Shown: positions 1 to 10,191 of the stretch, piece after piece
Layout: every line of letters starts with the position of its first letter
Position numbering within the stretch: the stretch's first letter is position 1
NCBI GenBank assembly: GCA_050084985.1
Contig: JBITNC010000001.1
Coordinates: forward strand, 72,416,001-72,480,000
DNA from: Nageia nagi
Taxonomy: Eukaryota > Pinophyta
Length of the DNA stretch: 64,000 nucleotides
Reading direction: 5' to 3'
Position numbers and translations under genes: made by a program
Notes under the pieces: generated by a model
Database searches by the model: none
Seen by the model: the letters and a program-made list of their open reading frames with translations, nothing else
What the model was told of the DNA's origin: nothing

Positions 1-25
1 TAAATGCATCTGTTGTGCCTTACAC

Positions 26-56
26 AACTCGCCCCCTAAATTTTGCAATTTCGAGG
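26..56 (-). other. Polypurine tract and LTR start of Tat-like element A
   Basis: Read on the minus strand this is an A-rich then G-rich tract (AAAATTTAGGGGGCG) followed by a sequence resembling an LTR start. The same junction, better preserved, occurs at 25624-25645 (plus) and 47822-47846 (minus). In all three places the conserved flank TTTCGAAATTTGGGGACCCTC (degenerate here) lies between the tract and a palindrome array. Calling it a polypurine tract is an inference from layout. The LTR itself would lie left of the window. Confidence 0.45.
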
Positions 57-295
57 ACCCTCGACAATCTGGAGCCTTGAATGTCAAGTCAAAACCATTT
101 CCCCTTGTCTCCAGTAAATCCATAACCTGAAATTGAAGTGTAATCGCCTATCCAGCCCTAGCCATCTCAAAGCGTATAGTAAAACCTCATAAATTAACTA
201 AGTCTGGCTGAGTGTAGATCAAGGTCTAAGTGGTATAGGGAAGTCCAAGTCAAGATTCAAGCTGAAACGAACGGACCCAGGCTCCTCCTAGGCTT

Positions 296-1245
296 GGCGC
301 ATGCTCCAAGAAGACAAGATTGTCTTTTTGGGACGTGCGCCCAGCCTGGAAGGAAGCCTGGCTTCGAAATTAAGTTCCAAAACGCAAACTGGGCCACTCC
401 TTGAACCAACGCATGTCATGAAAAGACAAAATCTTGTCTTTCTGGGGCATGCGCAAGTACAAGAAGGATCCATGAAATCAAGCCCGAAAAAGGACAAGTT
501 AGTGCATGAGAAGACTGGCATAGGCCTCAAAAAGACAAAATCTTGTCTTTTGGGAGCATGCACCCAAGCTCGAAGGTTGCCCGAGAAGACTTGGAGCCTA
601 GAAAGAAGAAATACACTCACCTAAGGGGTTGGCACATGCCTCGAAAAGACACAATCTTGTCTTTTTGGAGCATGTGCCTAGCCTAGGAAGCCCCCCAAAT
701 GGGACGAAATGGAGAATTTGGTAAGGCATGTTTTGAAGCTTGGAGCACACTCCAGCATAGCCAAAGTGGCTAGTGCATGCCTCCAAAAGACAAAAACATG
801 ACTTTTTGGAGCATGCGCCAAGCCTGGGAAAGCATCAGGCGGAGCAAGTATGGGAAAATGATAGTCCAGGGATCAGGAGGCCAAAACAAGGCAAATATGG
901 CCATTTGCAACCCAACACATGCCACAAGATGACAAGATTGTGACTTTTGGGAGCATGTGCCTAGACTGGGAAGTTGGAGAAGTTGGATGGAGTTTCAAAA
1001 AGACAAGATCCTGTCTTTTGAAACCATGCCCCAGGCTTGGGAAGGACCCTGGGTCAAGTCAGGAGGAGAAAATGAGCAAGTCGAACCCCAGAGAATTAAG
1101 CACCAAGCAAAATCAAGGTCAGGACGGTGCTTAGGGTCAAGTTGGATGAGTAGGAACACAAGGAGGGCCAATGTTGGGAATGCAACCACCCCAAGGGCTG
1201 GGCATGCCTCAAAAAGATGAAACTTTGTCTTTTGGGAGCATGCAC
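296..1245. repeat. Array of about eight imperfect palindromes (array A)
   Basis: Units centred near 318, 430, 545, 652, 796, 940, 1012 and 1220 each read roughly GCATGC, then AAAAGACAA, ATCTTGTCTTTT, then GGAGCATGCGCC. The outer arms GGCGCATGC/GCATGCGCC and the inner AAAAGACAA/TTGTCTTTT are both self-complementary, so each unit of about 45 bp can fold into a hairpin. Units are separated by 60-160 bp of unrelated sequence. The same architecture with a different core occurs beside the related ORFs at 20.2-23.5 kb and 49.7-51.7 kb. Confidence 0.85.
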
Positions 1246-1622
1246 CAAGACAAAAAACCTCAGAATCCCAACGATTGGTCCCGGACGGTCAGGAATAAGG
1301 TTTCAAGATGGCACACATCTTGAGGTCGACCACTTCAATGGTTGGGATGTGTTTTCCTCCAAAACTTAGCCAAACTAGGGTTTTAAAAATGCCCACATCA
1401 GCTATAAATATTAACTTGGGGACCTCATTTTCCCAAATTCAAATCACACTCTCTTCTACACTTGCACTGAAATTGCAGATTTTTGAGTTTCAAATCCATC
1501 CATTTGCTTGGGGAGGCTTGCGCAAGAGATATAGGATGATAGGAGGAAGACGTGGGGGTCATAGGCTTGCCAAAAAAAAGCAACACATCACCTCGAAGGG
1601 TCCCGTCATTTGTTAGGGCATC
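1246..1622. other. Leader between palindrome array A and ORF A
   Basis: No ORF or repeat that I can support. It contains the motif GCTATAAATATTAA near 1400, which could be a TATA box for the plus-strand ORF that begins at 1623. This is a sequence observation only. Confidence 0.35.
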
Positions 1623-2664
1623 ATGACTAGTTCCAAAAGCAATTTGGCCAAGGAGTATGCACGAGATCTGGAATACATCAAGCAAGAATGCCTCATCACC
1701 ATATGCGAGCGACAAGACCCTTACCCAGGGGGCTAAATTCTCCAAAAATGGGTTGGCCACTATCAAGGACACAGACTGGCAGAAGGTGGATCCGATGCAG
1801 ATGAGGGAGAAGATTAGGAACAAACCCATCACAAGTTGAAACAAGACATCGTCTTCTTCTCGAGGCTCTCAACTTGTACATTCATCCCATTCATAGCTCC
1901 TTTCCCAGAGTTGTGCTTGGAAGTTGGCCAGCATTGGAAGATGGGTGAGAGTGCTCCGAGACATGAAGGGCAACATCATCATGGACTTCAGCCTCGAAGG
2001 CATCAAGAAGGCATTCCAGTGGATGGTAGAAGGCAACTTTAACTACACAGAAAGAGGAGTCGTTGGCATGCTATCGGGACACCAACAGGGTAGCTGGAGC
2101 AATCAAGAGTTGGATGTTAGAGGAGCACCATGGTCTAAAGGGTAATGCACCTATCAATGCCCCTCACTCCCACTTCTACCCCTCTGTTCAATTAATGATC
2201 CTCATGTTGTCAAGAGTTCTTAGGAAGGAGGATGCATCCAAGTTTCGAAAGGAGTTCTTCGGCTTCATCGTCGAGATAACCCAGGGAAAGAAGATCGAGT
2301 GGAGCAAAGTGTTAAGCGACAGTATCATGGACCAATTGTCATTAGTAGGAACCATACACAAGTTCTACCTCAACTCTTGCTTGGTATACCTATTACTGCA
2401 TTGCAAACCGAGGCCCACAGCTTTAGGAGAGGCAGACTTGACCACAAAGGGAACATACGCAATGTGGAAATGCTATCCTAAGTGGAAGGTCGAGAGAAGA
2501 TGGGAAGACTTCACAATGAGGAGTGATGGATGGGAGTACAAAATTTACAAGGACCTTAAGGGAGAGATTATTGTTGCTAGGATCTCCAACATAGCCCAAG
2601 ATGTGTTGAGAAGACATGGAGACTTCTTCACACACCACCAACACTACTCTTACATCCGTCTCTA
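1623..2664 (+). pseudogene. ORF A, first part (extra ORF of a Tat-like element), interrupted by element 1
   Basis: The start at 1623 matches the start of the related minus-strand ORF at 23520 (both begin Met, then a Ser/Lys-rich stretch). Frameshifts and a stop near 1735 break the N-terminal part. From 2063 to 2664 the frame is open and clearly matches 22429-22995 on the minus strand: both contain KFRxEFxGFIV, KFYxNSxLxYLLL, YPKW and a GWEYxIYKDxKG motif. The preceding block (CTFIPFIAPFPELC, near 1880) matches CTFSLASATLIPFATPFPKLC in the other copy. The reading is cut at 2665 by the LTR of element 1 and seems to resume at 14041. I do not recognise the protein. Because the neighbouring LTR start lies on the opposite strand, I infer an antisense extra ORF of a Tat-type retrotransposon. 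Function unknown. Confidence 0.6.
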
Positions 2665-4219
2665 TGATGAGTTAAATAATGACACTCCAAATTCCCCCAG
2701 GGCTGTCACTACCCTCCCCTTAGTGATCCTCACACCTGTTATTGTGAAGGGACCAGTTAACTCAAAGAGTTGGTACACCAACACTCAGGAAAGCTTTTAG
2801 TTGCCTCTCACTAAGTTTGGAATATCAACATTTATCCTCTTCATTACTTTTATCAAATCCGGGAGGTGTTCAAGGTTGTATGCTATTGAGCTCTGCTCTC
2901 TAAGCTGTATCTACTTCAAGCAAAGTGGCAGAAAGCAAATGTGCAGAATTGAACGTTGCAGAATTGAAAGTACAGGAATCTGAAATACTAAAAGAGAGAC
3001 AAACTGGAAAATGCTGAACTTAAAGCAAACTCACATTTGGAGTGGGCCCTTGCTCCTCTTGGTGGAAGACTTAGAGAACTCAGAACTGGAAACTCTTTAA
3101 CAGATCACTTTATTGTTGCATGCAGTTCGTCTTACATAGAATGTGCTTGACAAATCTAATACAGAGCTTCAACACAATAATCTATTCACACAATACTTTC
3201 TTAATTTTCTAACCCCTCCTACCGTCAACAATTGAGGTATAAAATATCTTCCATTGTTTAACAATAGGTAGGTCAAGAATAACCATAATCTGAACAGTAT
3301 TCTGTTATGGAAAACAGAATCATTTATTCTACTAACTGGCTAATACTAAAATTATCATACTAGTAGTATCCATGCCCTGTCTAAAGAGAGCTGCAATCCC
3401 TTAGAAAAAGGGATAGCTCATCTCAACAGGTCAACACTATCCTATTTACATTCATAGGTAGTTTTTTATGCTTAAATTGGAGTCAAACATACTCCAAAAA
3501 CAAGAATCATATTTGACTATATCTGATGTGTTGAAACCATGCTTATACAGACTATATCTGGAGCAGTTCATATCTCCTAAATATCTGGATCATACAAGGT
3601 TAGAATAGAGCTAACAATATAGTCAAAGATGACAATCAACTGCTTAGATCTAGGCCTGGAGTGGAAGCTCCGGACAAGTTTGAAGCAGGAGCTCCGGATG
3701 AGTCCAACATAGAGGCTCCAGACAAGCTTGAAATAGAAGCTCCGGACAAGCTTGAAATAGAAACCTTTGACACGTCTGAGTTGAAGACCTTGGGTGAGTT
3801 GAGAAGGGCTCCAGACAAGTCTGGAGGAGAGCTCCAAACAAGTCTAGCTCTTCTTTATTCAGATGAGGCGCCAACTATGTCTGGAGCGGAGCTCCGGACG
3901 ATGCAGACCTGTGTAAAAATCTGTCTGGAGCGGAGCTCCAGACAATGTAGAATTTGTTCAAAGGCATCTTCACAAGACTTGCAACCCATCCAAATTACCG
4001 ACCATCATTCTATGTAGCAAAAAGAAGCATTTTTGTTCAAAACAAACACAAAAGTATAATCAGTATGCACAAAATACTAATATAAGGAAGGTATGCATTT
4101 AACCATATATTAAGCAACTAGATAGTTCAACCATTACAAATAATCCGTCCCATAATGTCCAAATATACAAAATGAACTATTGAACCGTGCCAAAACCAGG
4201 TAATTTCTGAGACTCATCA
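2665..4219 (-). repeat. 3' LTR of element 1
   Basis: Bounded by the inverted 8-mers TGATGAGT (2665) and ACTCATCA (ending 4219), identical to the LTR ends of element 2. The segment 2665-2990 is the reverse complement of about 34250-34569, and 3590-4219 matches the beginning of the element 2 LTR. At 1555 bp it is shorter than the 1848-bp LTR of element 2, mainly because the GGAGC minisatellite (3650-3960 here) has fewer units. A polypurine run (GGTGAGAG on the minus strand) directly abuts position 4219. Confidence 0.9.
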
Positions 4220-4260
4220 CTCTCACCAGCTGAAAACATTGCTACCCCTGGAGCAATAAA

Positions 4261-6739
4261 AGGAGACAGTTTCAATTAGAATCACTGGAACTGTCATCAA
4301 CAGTAACAACTGATGGAGCATGAACTAGATGAGTCAAATCATAGGGTCCGTCAGCGAGTTGCAATCTTTGGCAGGTCCGAATGTCAATGGTGCCTTGTTG
4401 AACTTGTGGAACACTTGCTCCTCCACCATGTTGCCGGATAAGCCGAGACTCCCAAGTTCTAAATGTAGCATTTGATTGGGGCCCGTTTTCATTCTCATCT
4501 GGAACAGGGAATAGAAGTAACGGAGGACGAAACTGACTACCAACCCAATTATCAGGATCTCTTTCTAGCAGAGAGATGAGAGAGAGAGAGCTCTCCTTCT
4601 GCTCCAATATAAATTACCAGGTGTGAACATTTCATGAACACGGAGCTCATAGTGTAAACCCATCCAACGTGTGTTACAACACACAACAGCTTCATCAAAC
4701 ACAGTGTGAAGAGTTTCTCGGCATTCCTGTACACATTGTGATATTGCTGCTTTATACTGGGCTTTAATGGGGCCCTGTACAAGAAGTGCATGCAATGCAG
4801 CCTGAAACTGTTGGGGAAAGTATATTCGCATTGGAAAGACATCATTCTCCTAATTGTTCTGGAATTGAGCTATTTCTTTTTCTCCACTGAATCTGATTTA
4901 ATAGGGCAGAAATAAAGGCCCTTAACTGGACTTCTCCCACATACAGGTTAACAAAGAACCCCTGATCAGACGGAACAAAGAAACCGTGAATAAAGCATTC
5001 ACACATCAAGAAGCATTGCTCTTCCGAAGCAATAGAATATTTCCTGAAGAAATTGTTTGGGGGTGTCTAAACAATAAGGTCGCCCTTTCGTAAGCTGTGA
5101 TAACTGCCATCTATAGAAAAGTTCTTTCAAATATACACTGTAAACTGATGAAGGTGAGCCTAGGCGTAGAATTTCCTCAAAGATGGAGGAAGCATTCTGG
5201 ACAAGTTGCCTTGGAACAGCAGAGGTTTGGGAGAGTGCCGCAACTCTACGCTGAGCTTCTTCAAATTTATCTTGTAGACTCTGATGCTCAGCCACCAACT
5301 GTGTATGTACTGTGTTGAGATCAGAAGAGGCATATTGTTCCTGCGCTATCTGATATCTTAATTCTTCAATTTCCTGTCCCAGCCTAGCAGTGGAAGCTTT
5401 CTCTTCTGTCAAAGTAGACATACAATCAAAATTCTGCTGAATTCTGTCCTTTAAAGCTAACTGTTCAGCTGTGATGTGCTTAATCATTACATGGAGTGTC
5501 TGTGCGTCCATGTGTTGTCGCCGCATTGTGGCATTAGCTACAGCCAACTCTCTGTTTTTCTGTTCTGTCTCAGCATATTGGGCACGCAGAATCTGATTTT
5601 CTTGCTCCAATTGTTTAGTCTTTCCCTCTAATTCCTGAACCCGAGTTAATAGCAATCCATATGACACGTCTAGAGTAGTAGGCGAATTTGCAGTCACAAA
5701 ATCCGGCTGCAAACTGATAGAAGCTTGTGGTGATGCAACACGTGATCTCTTCCTACACGGTCTAGCGGAAGACTCTGCATGTGGTTGATAGATGGAAGGC
5801 TTATCTTGGATATGAGCTGTTGGAACTGCCTCTACCCGATTTATGCTAAATACAGGTACTGTATCCGTTTCAGCAGCCTCCTCCTTGCCTTTTAAAAATG
5901 CTTGCCAGGCTTCTCCACCAATTTGAAGAAAATACTCCCGACAGATTAGAGTGATAAGTCCATGGTGTTTCAAAGGTGAAATCTGATTCGACTCACGCCA
6001 CTTAGCAGCCATGGACTGCAGACTGTCAAATAAATGTTGGGGAATATTATACCTATACTTTGTTGGGTGTCGTAATTGAACCAATAGTCGCATCTGATGT
6101 CCTTGCAGTGTTGCATACTAGCCCTCACAAAAGAAATATTTCAGCACCCAGGTGGCAACTTCACTCCAAGGCTCGGGTAGGGAAACGCGATTAATTCCTC
6201 GGTTGCGTCCTTTGCTCGTGAATTTAGTTGCGCGGGGTTTAGCAAGATGATGGAAGGCGTCGAGAACATCATCCGGCGATTCCTTTCCAAGTGTCAACTC
6301 TTCGCCTTCAGCAGGGATACCAGAGATGGAACTGATTACTGCAGGAGAAACTGGAATGGTGTGCCCTCGCAGAGTAACAGAATTCTCATTCAATTCGGCT
6401 GCAAACTGCCGCACCAACCAGAGTTCATGGCCCTGAAATTTGTCGAAAAAACGGAAGCCATTGGGCCGTGGCAAATATTTCTGACACCCTTTGATCCTTT
6501 CGAAGCTCTTCCGTTGAGCTGGGTTCTTCTCGGCGCTTCTGACCCATTTTTCTGACAACCAGTTGGTCTGCAAATGCTTGGTTGGAGTTTGAATGTGGCG
6601 AGGTGGCGAACAGAGCATTAATGGCGGATGGTGGTGTAGCGTGAAAATGGATGTCCGGTACGTGTGAGGATGGTAAGGTGATATACCACTGATTGCATGC
6701 ATGATAATCTGGAGCCGCCGCTTGCCTCCAATGAATCAC
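4261..6739 (-). pseudogene. Third ORF of element 1 (transposon-protein domain plus coiled coil), frameshifted
   Basis: The reading begins near 6739, with a Met at 6547 (MGQKRREEP), and ends at about 4272 (DSSSDSN). It moves between frames at about 6430, 6100, 4950 and 4600. The N-terminal third (6550-6120) contains LWLVRQFAAELNENSV, typical of the plant transposon-protein domain that follows pol in Athila-like elements (PF20167-like, from memory). The middle part (5640-5250) is a long coiled coil rich in Leu, Glu and Gln (LEGKTKQLEQENQILRAQ). The C-terminal part has a conserved Trp/Arg-rich block. I see no transmembrane segment, which argues against an envelope role. The same ORF in element 2 lies at 41466-43804. 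Function unknown. Confidence 0.75.
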
Positions 6740-7356
6740 ATGTCATGTGAAGGACGTTTGACATGTGTGAAGTATTGGTTGATGTGAAGTAAAAAGGTGG
6801 TGGTTGATTTGTGTGCAGGGAAAAAGGTGTTAGTTGGTTTTATTTATGGCATGGAAAGAGGTGGCAGCCAGTTTTTGAACCGTGTGCCATGGAGTGGTGA
6901 GTATGGATGTTTGGATACGTGGATGTACTTGGTTACTGAGCTGTCCCGTGGTCCGTTGTGCTGCGCTCCCGACAGGTGACGTGTCCTTGAAGACTGGTCC
7001 ATCACGTTGTAACTGAAATCGTGTCAAGCGCATTGTGCAAGGGAGGTGACGAAGAAACTGGCAGCTCTGGAAGTGTTCAGAGAAACATCGTCCAACGCTC
7101 CAGTCACCATACGTATGCAAGATTCACACCATCTTTCGGAACTAAAATAGTCCCTGTTGACATGGGAATTCTGCATGTGACCCTGCATTATTATATAATA
7201 TATATATAATTTTAAATAATTTTTTTTTTCTCGTTTTTTTTCTTTTTTTTGTTTGCATATAATACTAAGCTTCTTGTGTTTCCAGTGTCAATGGTTTTCA
7301 CCCGACAAGTGTCAGTTTCCTGATTTTCACTTGTCGACTGCCAAATCCACTGGAAT
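6740..7356 (-). other. Intergenic leader between integrase and third ORF of element 1
   Basis: Collinear with 40640-41340 of element 2. It holds a conserved hairpin (CGACAAGTG at 7303-7311 pairing with CACTTGTCG at 7328-7336) and a T-rich tract with a TA-rich flank at 7190-7255, the counterpart of the A run at 40724-40764. No coding capacity is shared by the two copies. The hAT insertion begins directly after 7356. Confidence 0.7.
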
Positions 7357-7465
7357 CAATGTTCCACACGCCTGGGGAACGGGGATACGGGGGAACGCGG
7401 GAACGCATATCCGGGAACGGTGGGGAAAAAATAGGGTCTTTTGGGGAACGGCAGGGAACGGCAAA
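7357..7465. repeat. Left subterminal repeats of the hAT element
   Basis: About eight copies of a GGGAACG-type motif occur in roughly 100 bp (for example near 7376, 7392, 7400, 7412, 7443 and 7452). The right end carries the same motif in both orientations. hAT transposases are known to bind short subterminal repeats, so these are probable transposase-binding sites. The assignment is by position and repetition. Confidence 0.75.
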
Positions 7466-8862
7466 CATAATACTAGTAAAAATTATTAGATTTTTAAGAG
7501 TATCATTTCCAATTCATTTTTATTATGATGAATGATCATATTATCAAATTTAATTATGTATGATGTATACAAAATTACAAATTAAAAACATGGAATCGAA
7601 ATTACTCAATTAGAAATTCAACTTCATAGCCCATCAAATTAAAAAAGCCCAAGGGTAAACCACTAAACCGTAAATCTGATAACACAATCATAATATCATA
7701 GGCCATAGCCCATAGGTCTGAAAGACTGAATGAAATACATAGATGGGACATCAGTATGTCGAATACGGAATACGAATAAGTGTTTGAATAACAAAATGAA
7801 AATGCCAAAATATTAAATAACCACTATAGTCTATGGATCTATAGGCTCATGTGCTAATGGTTGTGCATCCATATCCTCCTCATCTGTTGAGCTATCTGAC
7901 GATATGCTCTCATCATCTAAATGAAGAGTATGCAATGGCAATCCAAACATCGACTCATCAGCCTCATCATCATTAGCCTCAAGCTGGCCTGCCTCCACTG
8001 GATCAATGTCCCAACGTGCATCTGGACTAGCTCTATACTCTGGCGTAACTCTCTCTCTAAGGCGAAGAGAGCTATGCACTGCAACTAACTTCTCTGCTCT
8101 ACGAGAAGTAAGTTTATTCCTTCGCAGACTATGGATAAAGCCATAGGTAGACCAATTTCTCTCCGCAGCAGATGAACTACCCACTTACAAACAATCATTC
8201 AAATTAGATTTTTCATTTTTGATTATGTGAGAAAGGAGCATAGTACAATACTTAATGGCATGGCAATGGCATCTACTAACCTGGGAAAGGAGCCTAATCG
8301 CAAGATGCTTCAAGTGTGGAGCATCATCTCCATATAGCTCCCACCATCCAATGGGATCAGTTTGGGCAATGGTAGCCCTATCCTCCTTGCACTCTTGCCT
8401 GCTAAAACGAGGACCCTTAAGTCTCACAAATTTTACAAACTCCTCTCTAACTATACGACCATCCTCTCGTGAAAACATTTTGGCAAGGAAGTTCATGAAC
8501 CCATCTTTCAACTCAACATCATCATTAGGTGCCATTTTCCCAATCTTTGGTGCATACCATTTTGGGTTCAACACATGGGCAGCCATATGGAGAGGGGTAT
8601 TCATTTTATTCCACCTACAAAAAGTTAAAAAAAATAATTTAATAAACTTAAAGACAAAAGTTAACAAACCAAATTGAAACTAAACTCTAAAGTTAATGAA
8701 GGAGAAACTCCAAAAGCCAAGTATTGTATTAATTTGATCTCTTATAAATACATATGACTTTGTCTTTTCATTTCACCCTCTAAGGTGACTTTTGGACTTC
8801 TTTAATCCGCAACTATTAATAATCATAAATTACCTTAATCCCTAAGGATTAAGTTTCCAACA

Positions 8863-9002
8863 TTCCCTCCTTTAATCCGCAAGGGATTAAGAAATAAATG
8901 AGAATACAAAGATGCCTCAAGGTGTGTAGTAGATGCTACAAAACATTTCTGGAGCCTTTTCTGGAGCTCGTCTGGAGCCTTTTCTGGAGCTCTGATACCA
9001 AA
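8863..9002 (-). other. Minimal internal domain of the TRIM-like element, left copy
   Basis: About 140 bp holding a polypurine tract at one end (8863-8873) and a second primer-site copy (TGGTATCAGAGC, reverse complement at 8989-9000) at the other, with CTGGAGC-type repeats between. The right copy is 10342-10527. Having both tract and primer site in 140 bp is the hallmark of a TRIM-like element. Confidence 0.8.
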
Positions 9003-10191
9003 TGAAGAATTTTGACCATTACACAATATTGAAACCTCAGATAACAGATTGCATTAACTGAACTTACAATGGAGCAAGATTACAATCTTAGAGCTTCAAA
9101 AAACGTTTCTGGAGCTCGTCTGGAGCATTTTCTGGAGCTCGTATGGAGCTAGTCAGGAGCTAGACAACCACTGCCTCGCATGATGAACACAATTCTCTAG
9201 CGTCGTCTTGTGAGAAAGCGTGGCATTGGGTGGACGTGCCGTCATGAGAGACCCAAAATGCGTAAGCGCATTCAAATCCTCCTCTCGCAAGGCATTGTTG
9301 CATCATCTGTCACATAATCATATGACAAACACGAACTAAGCTCATGTACTCGAGTCCATGTCAGTGAAACGAACTCATTCTGCGACACTACATGGAACAA
9401 ATTCGCAAAATAAAGTACCTTCAATAGCTCCGCTAAGGCCCGTCGGAAAGACCCCCGAGCACCCCTTCTCCCAACCGCCCATTGGCATCCAGACGGAGTC
9501 GCGTGCCCAAGGGATGGGTTGGACCCGAGTGGAGTTGAACGCCCGTGGGATGGGCAGAGTTGTGTTGATCGCCCATGGAGAGGGCCAGACTAGAGCAAAG
9601 CAGAGCGCCCAAGGAGTGGGCAAGACGAGGTCGGAGTTGAGCGAGGAGCTCCTCCGGGCCAAACGGTGGACCAAGTGGGGTCCGGAACAGAGCCGCCAGG
9701 AGCCGTGGCATGAACGAGTCCGAGGAGACGGACGGAATGCGATTGGAGAGAGACAGAGTTGGAGACCGCGTTGGAAGAGAGGAAGAGGCAGGCAGACGAC
9801 GACGTGGGAGATAGCAGGAGATCTTCTTCGGCCAAGTAGTGGGCGAGTGTGGATGGACCGGCGTCCAGAGTTGGAGCCCGTTCACCTACCCTGCGTGCGT
9901 TTCTGAAACTAGCATACGTTTTATTTTGGATACTGTTGTTTCCATTTTGGTGATCGTATATTTTCGGAAACAGCTTATTGTTGGTGGAGAATAGATTCTC
10001 TGCAAGCGTGGCATGGACCTGCCTTATTGAATTTTGCATAGGTTTGAAGATACCATGCACCCATATGAAATGGAGCCTGCCTGAGTAGACATGGTGCTTT
10101 ACTAGCCCTTGGTGAAGAGATTGAACAGAGAGAAAAAGAGCTTGCTCAGGAAATCTCACATAAACATGTTTGTGATGATGAAATCTCACAT
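9003..10191. other. Foreign segment inside the TRIM-like element, including a GC-rich captured stretch
   Basis: Positions 9003-9170 look like the edge of a related mini-element (a TGAAGAATTTTG start after a primer site, then GGAGC repeats). Positions 9171-10191 match nothing else in the window. The part at 9430-9900 is clearly more GC-rich than its surroundings and is open for 183 codons on the plus strand (9358-9906) and for 150-200 codons on the minus strand (9433-9885 and 9590-10189). Neither protein is recognisable, and the plus reading has an imperfect repeat of about 12 residues (for example RVELNARGMGR). TRIM elements are known to carry host gene pieces, so a captured gene fragment is likely. 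Confidence 0.55.

Noticed and set aside
2801-2983. Small ORF MPLTKFGISTF, repeated at 34251-34433
   Set aside because: It lies inside the LTR in both places and is conserved only because the LTRs are homologous.
9358-9906. Functional 182-codon host protein
   Set aside because: No start context, splice support or recognisable domain. Both strands are open because the stretch is GC-rich.
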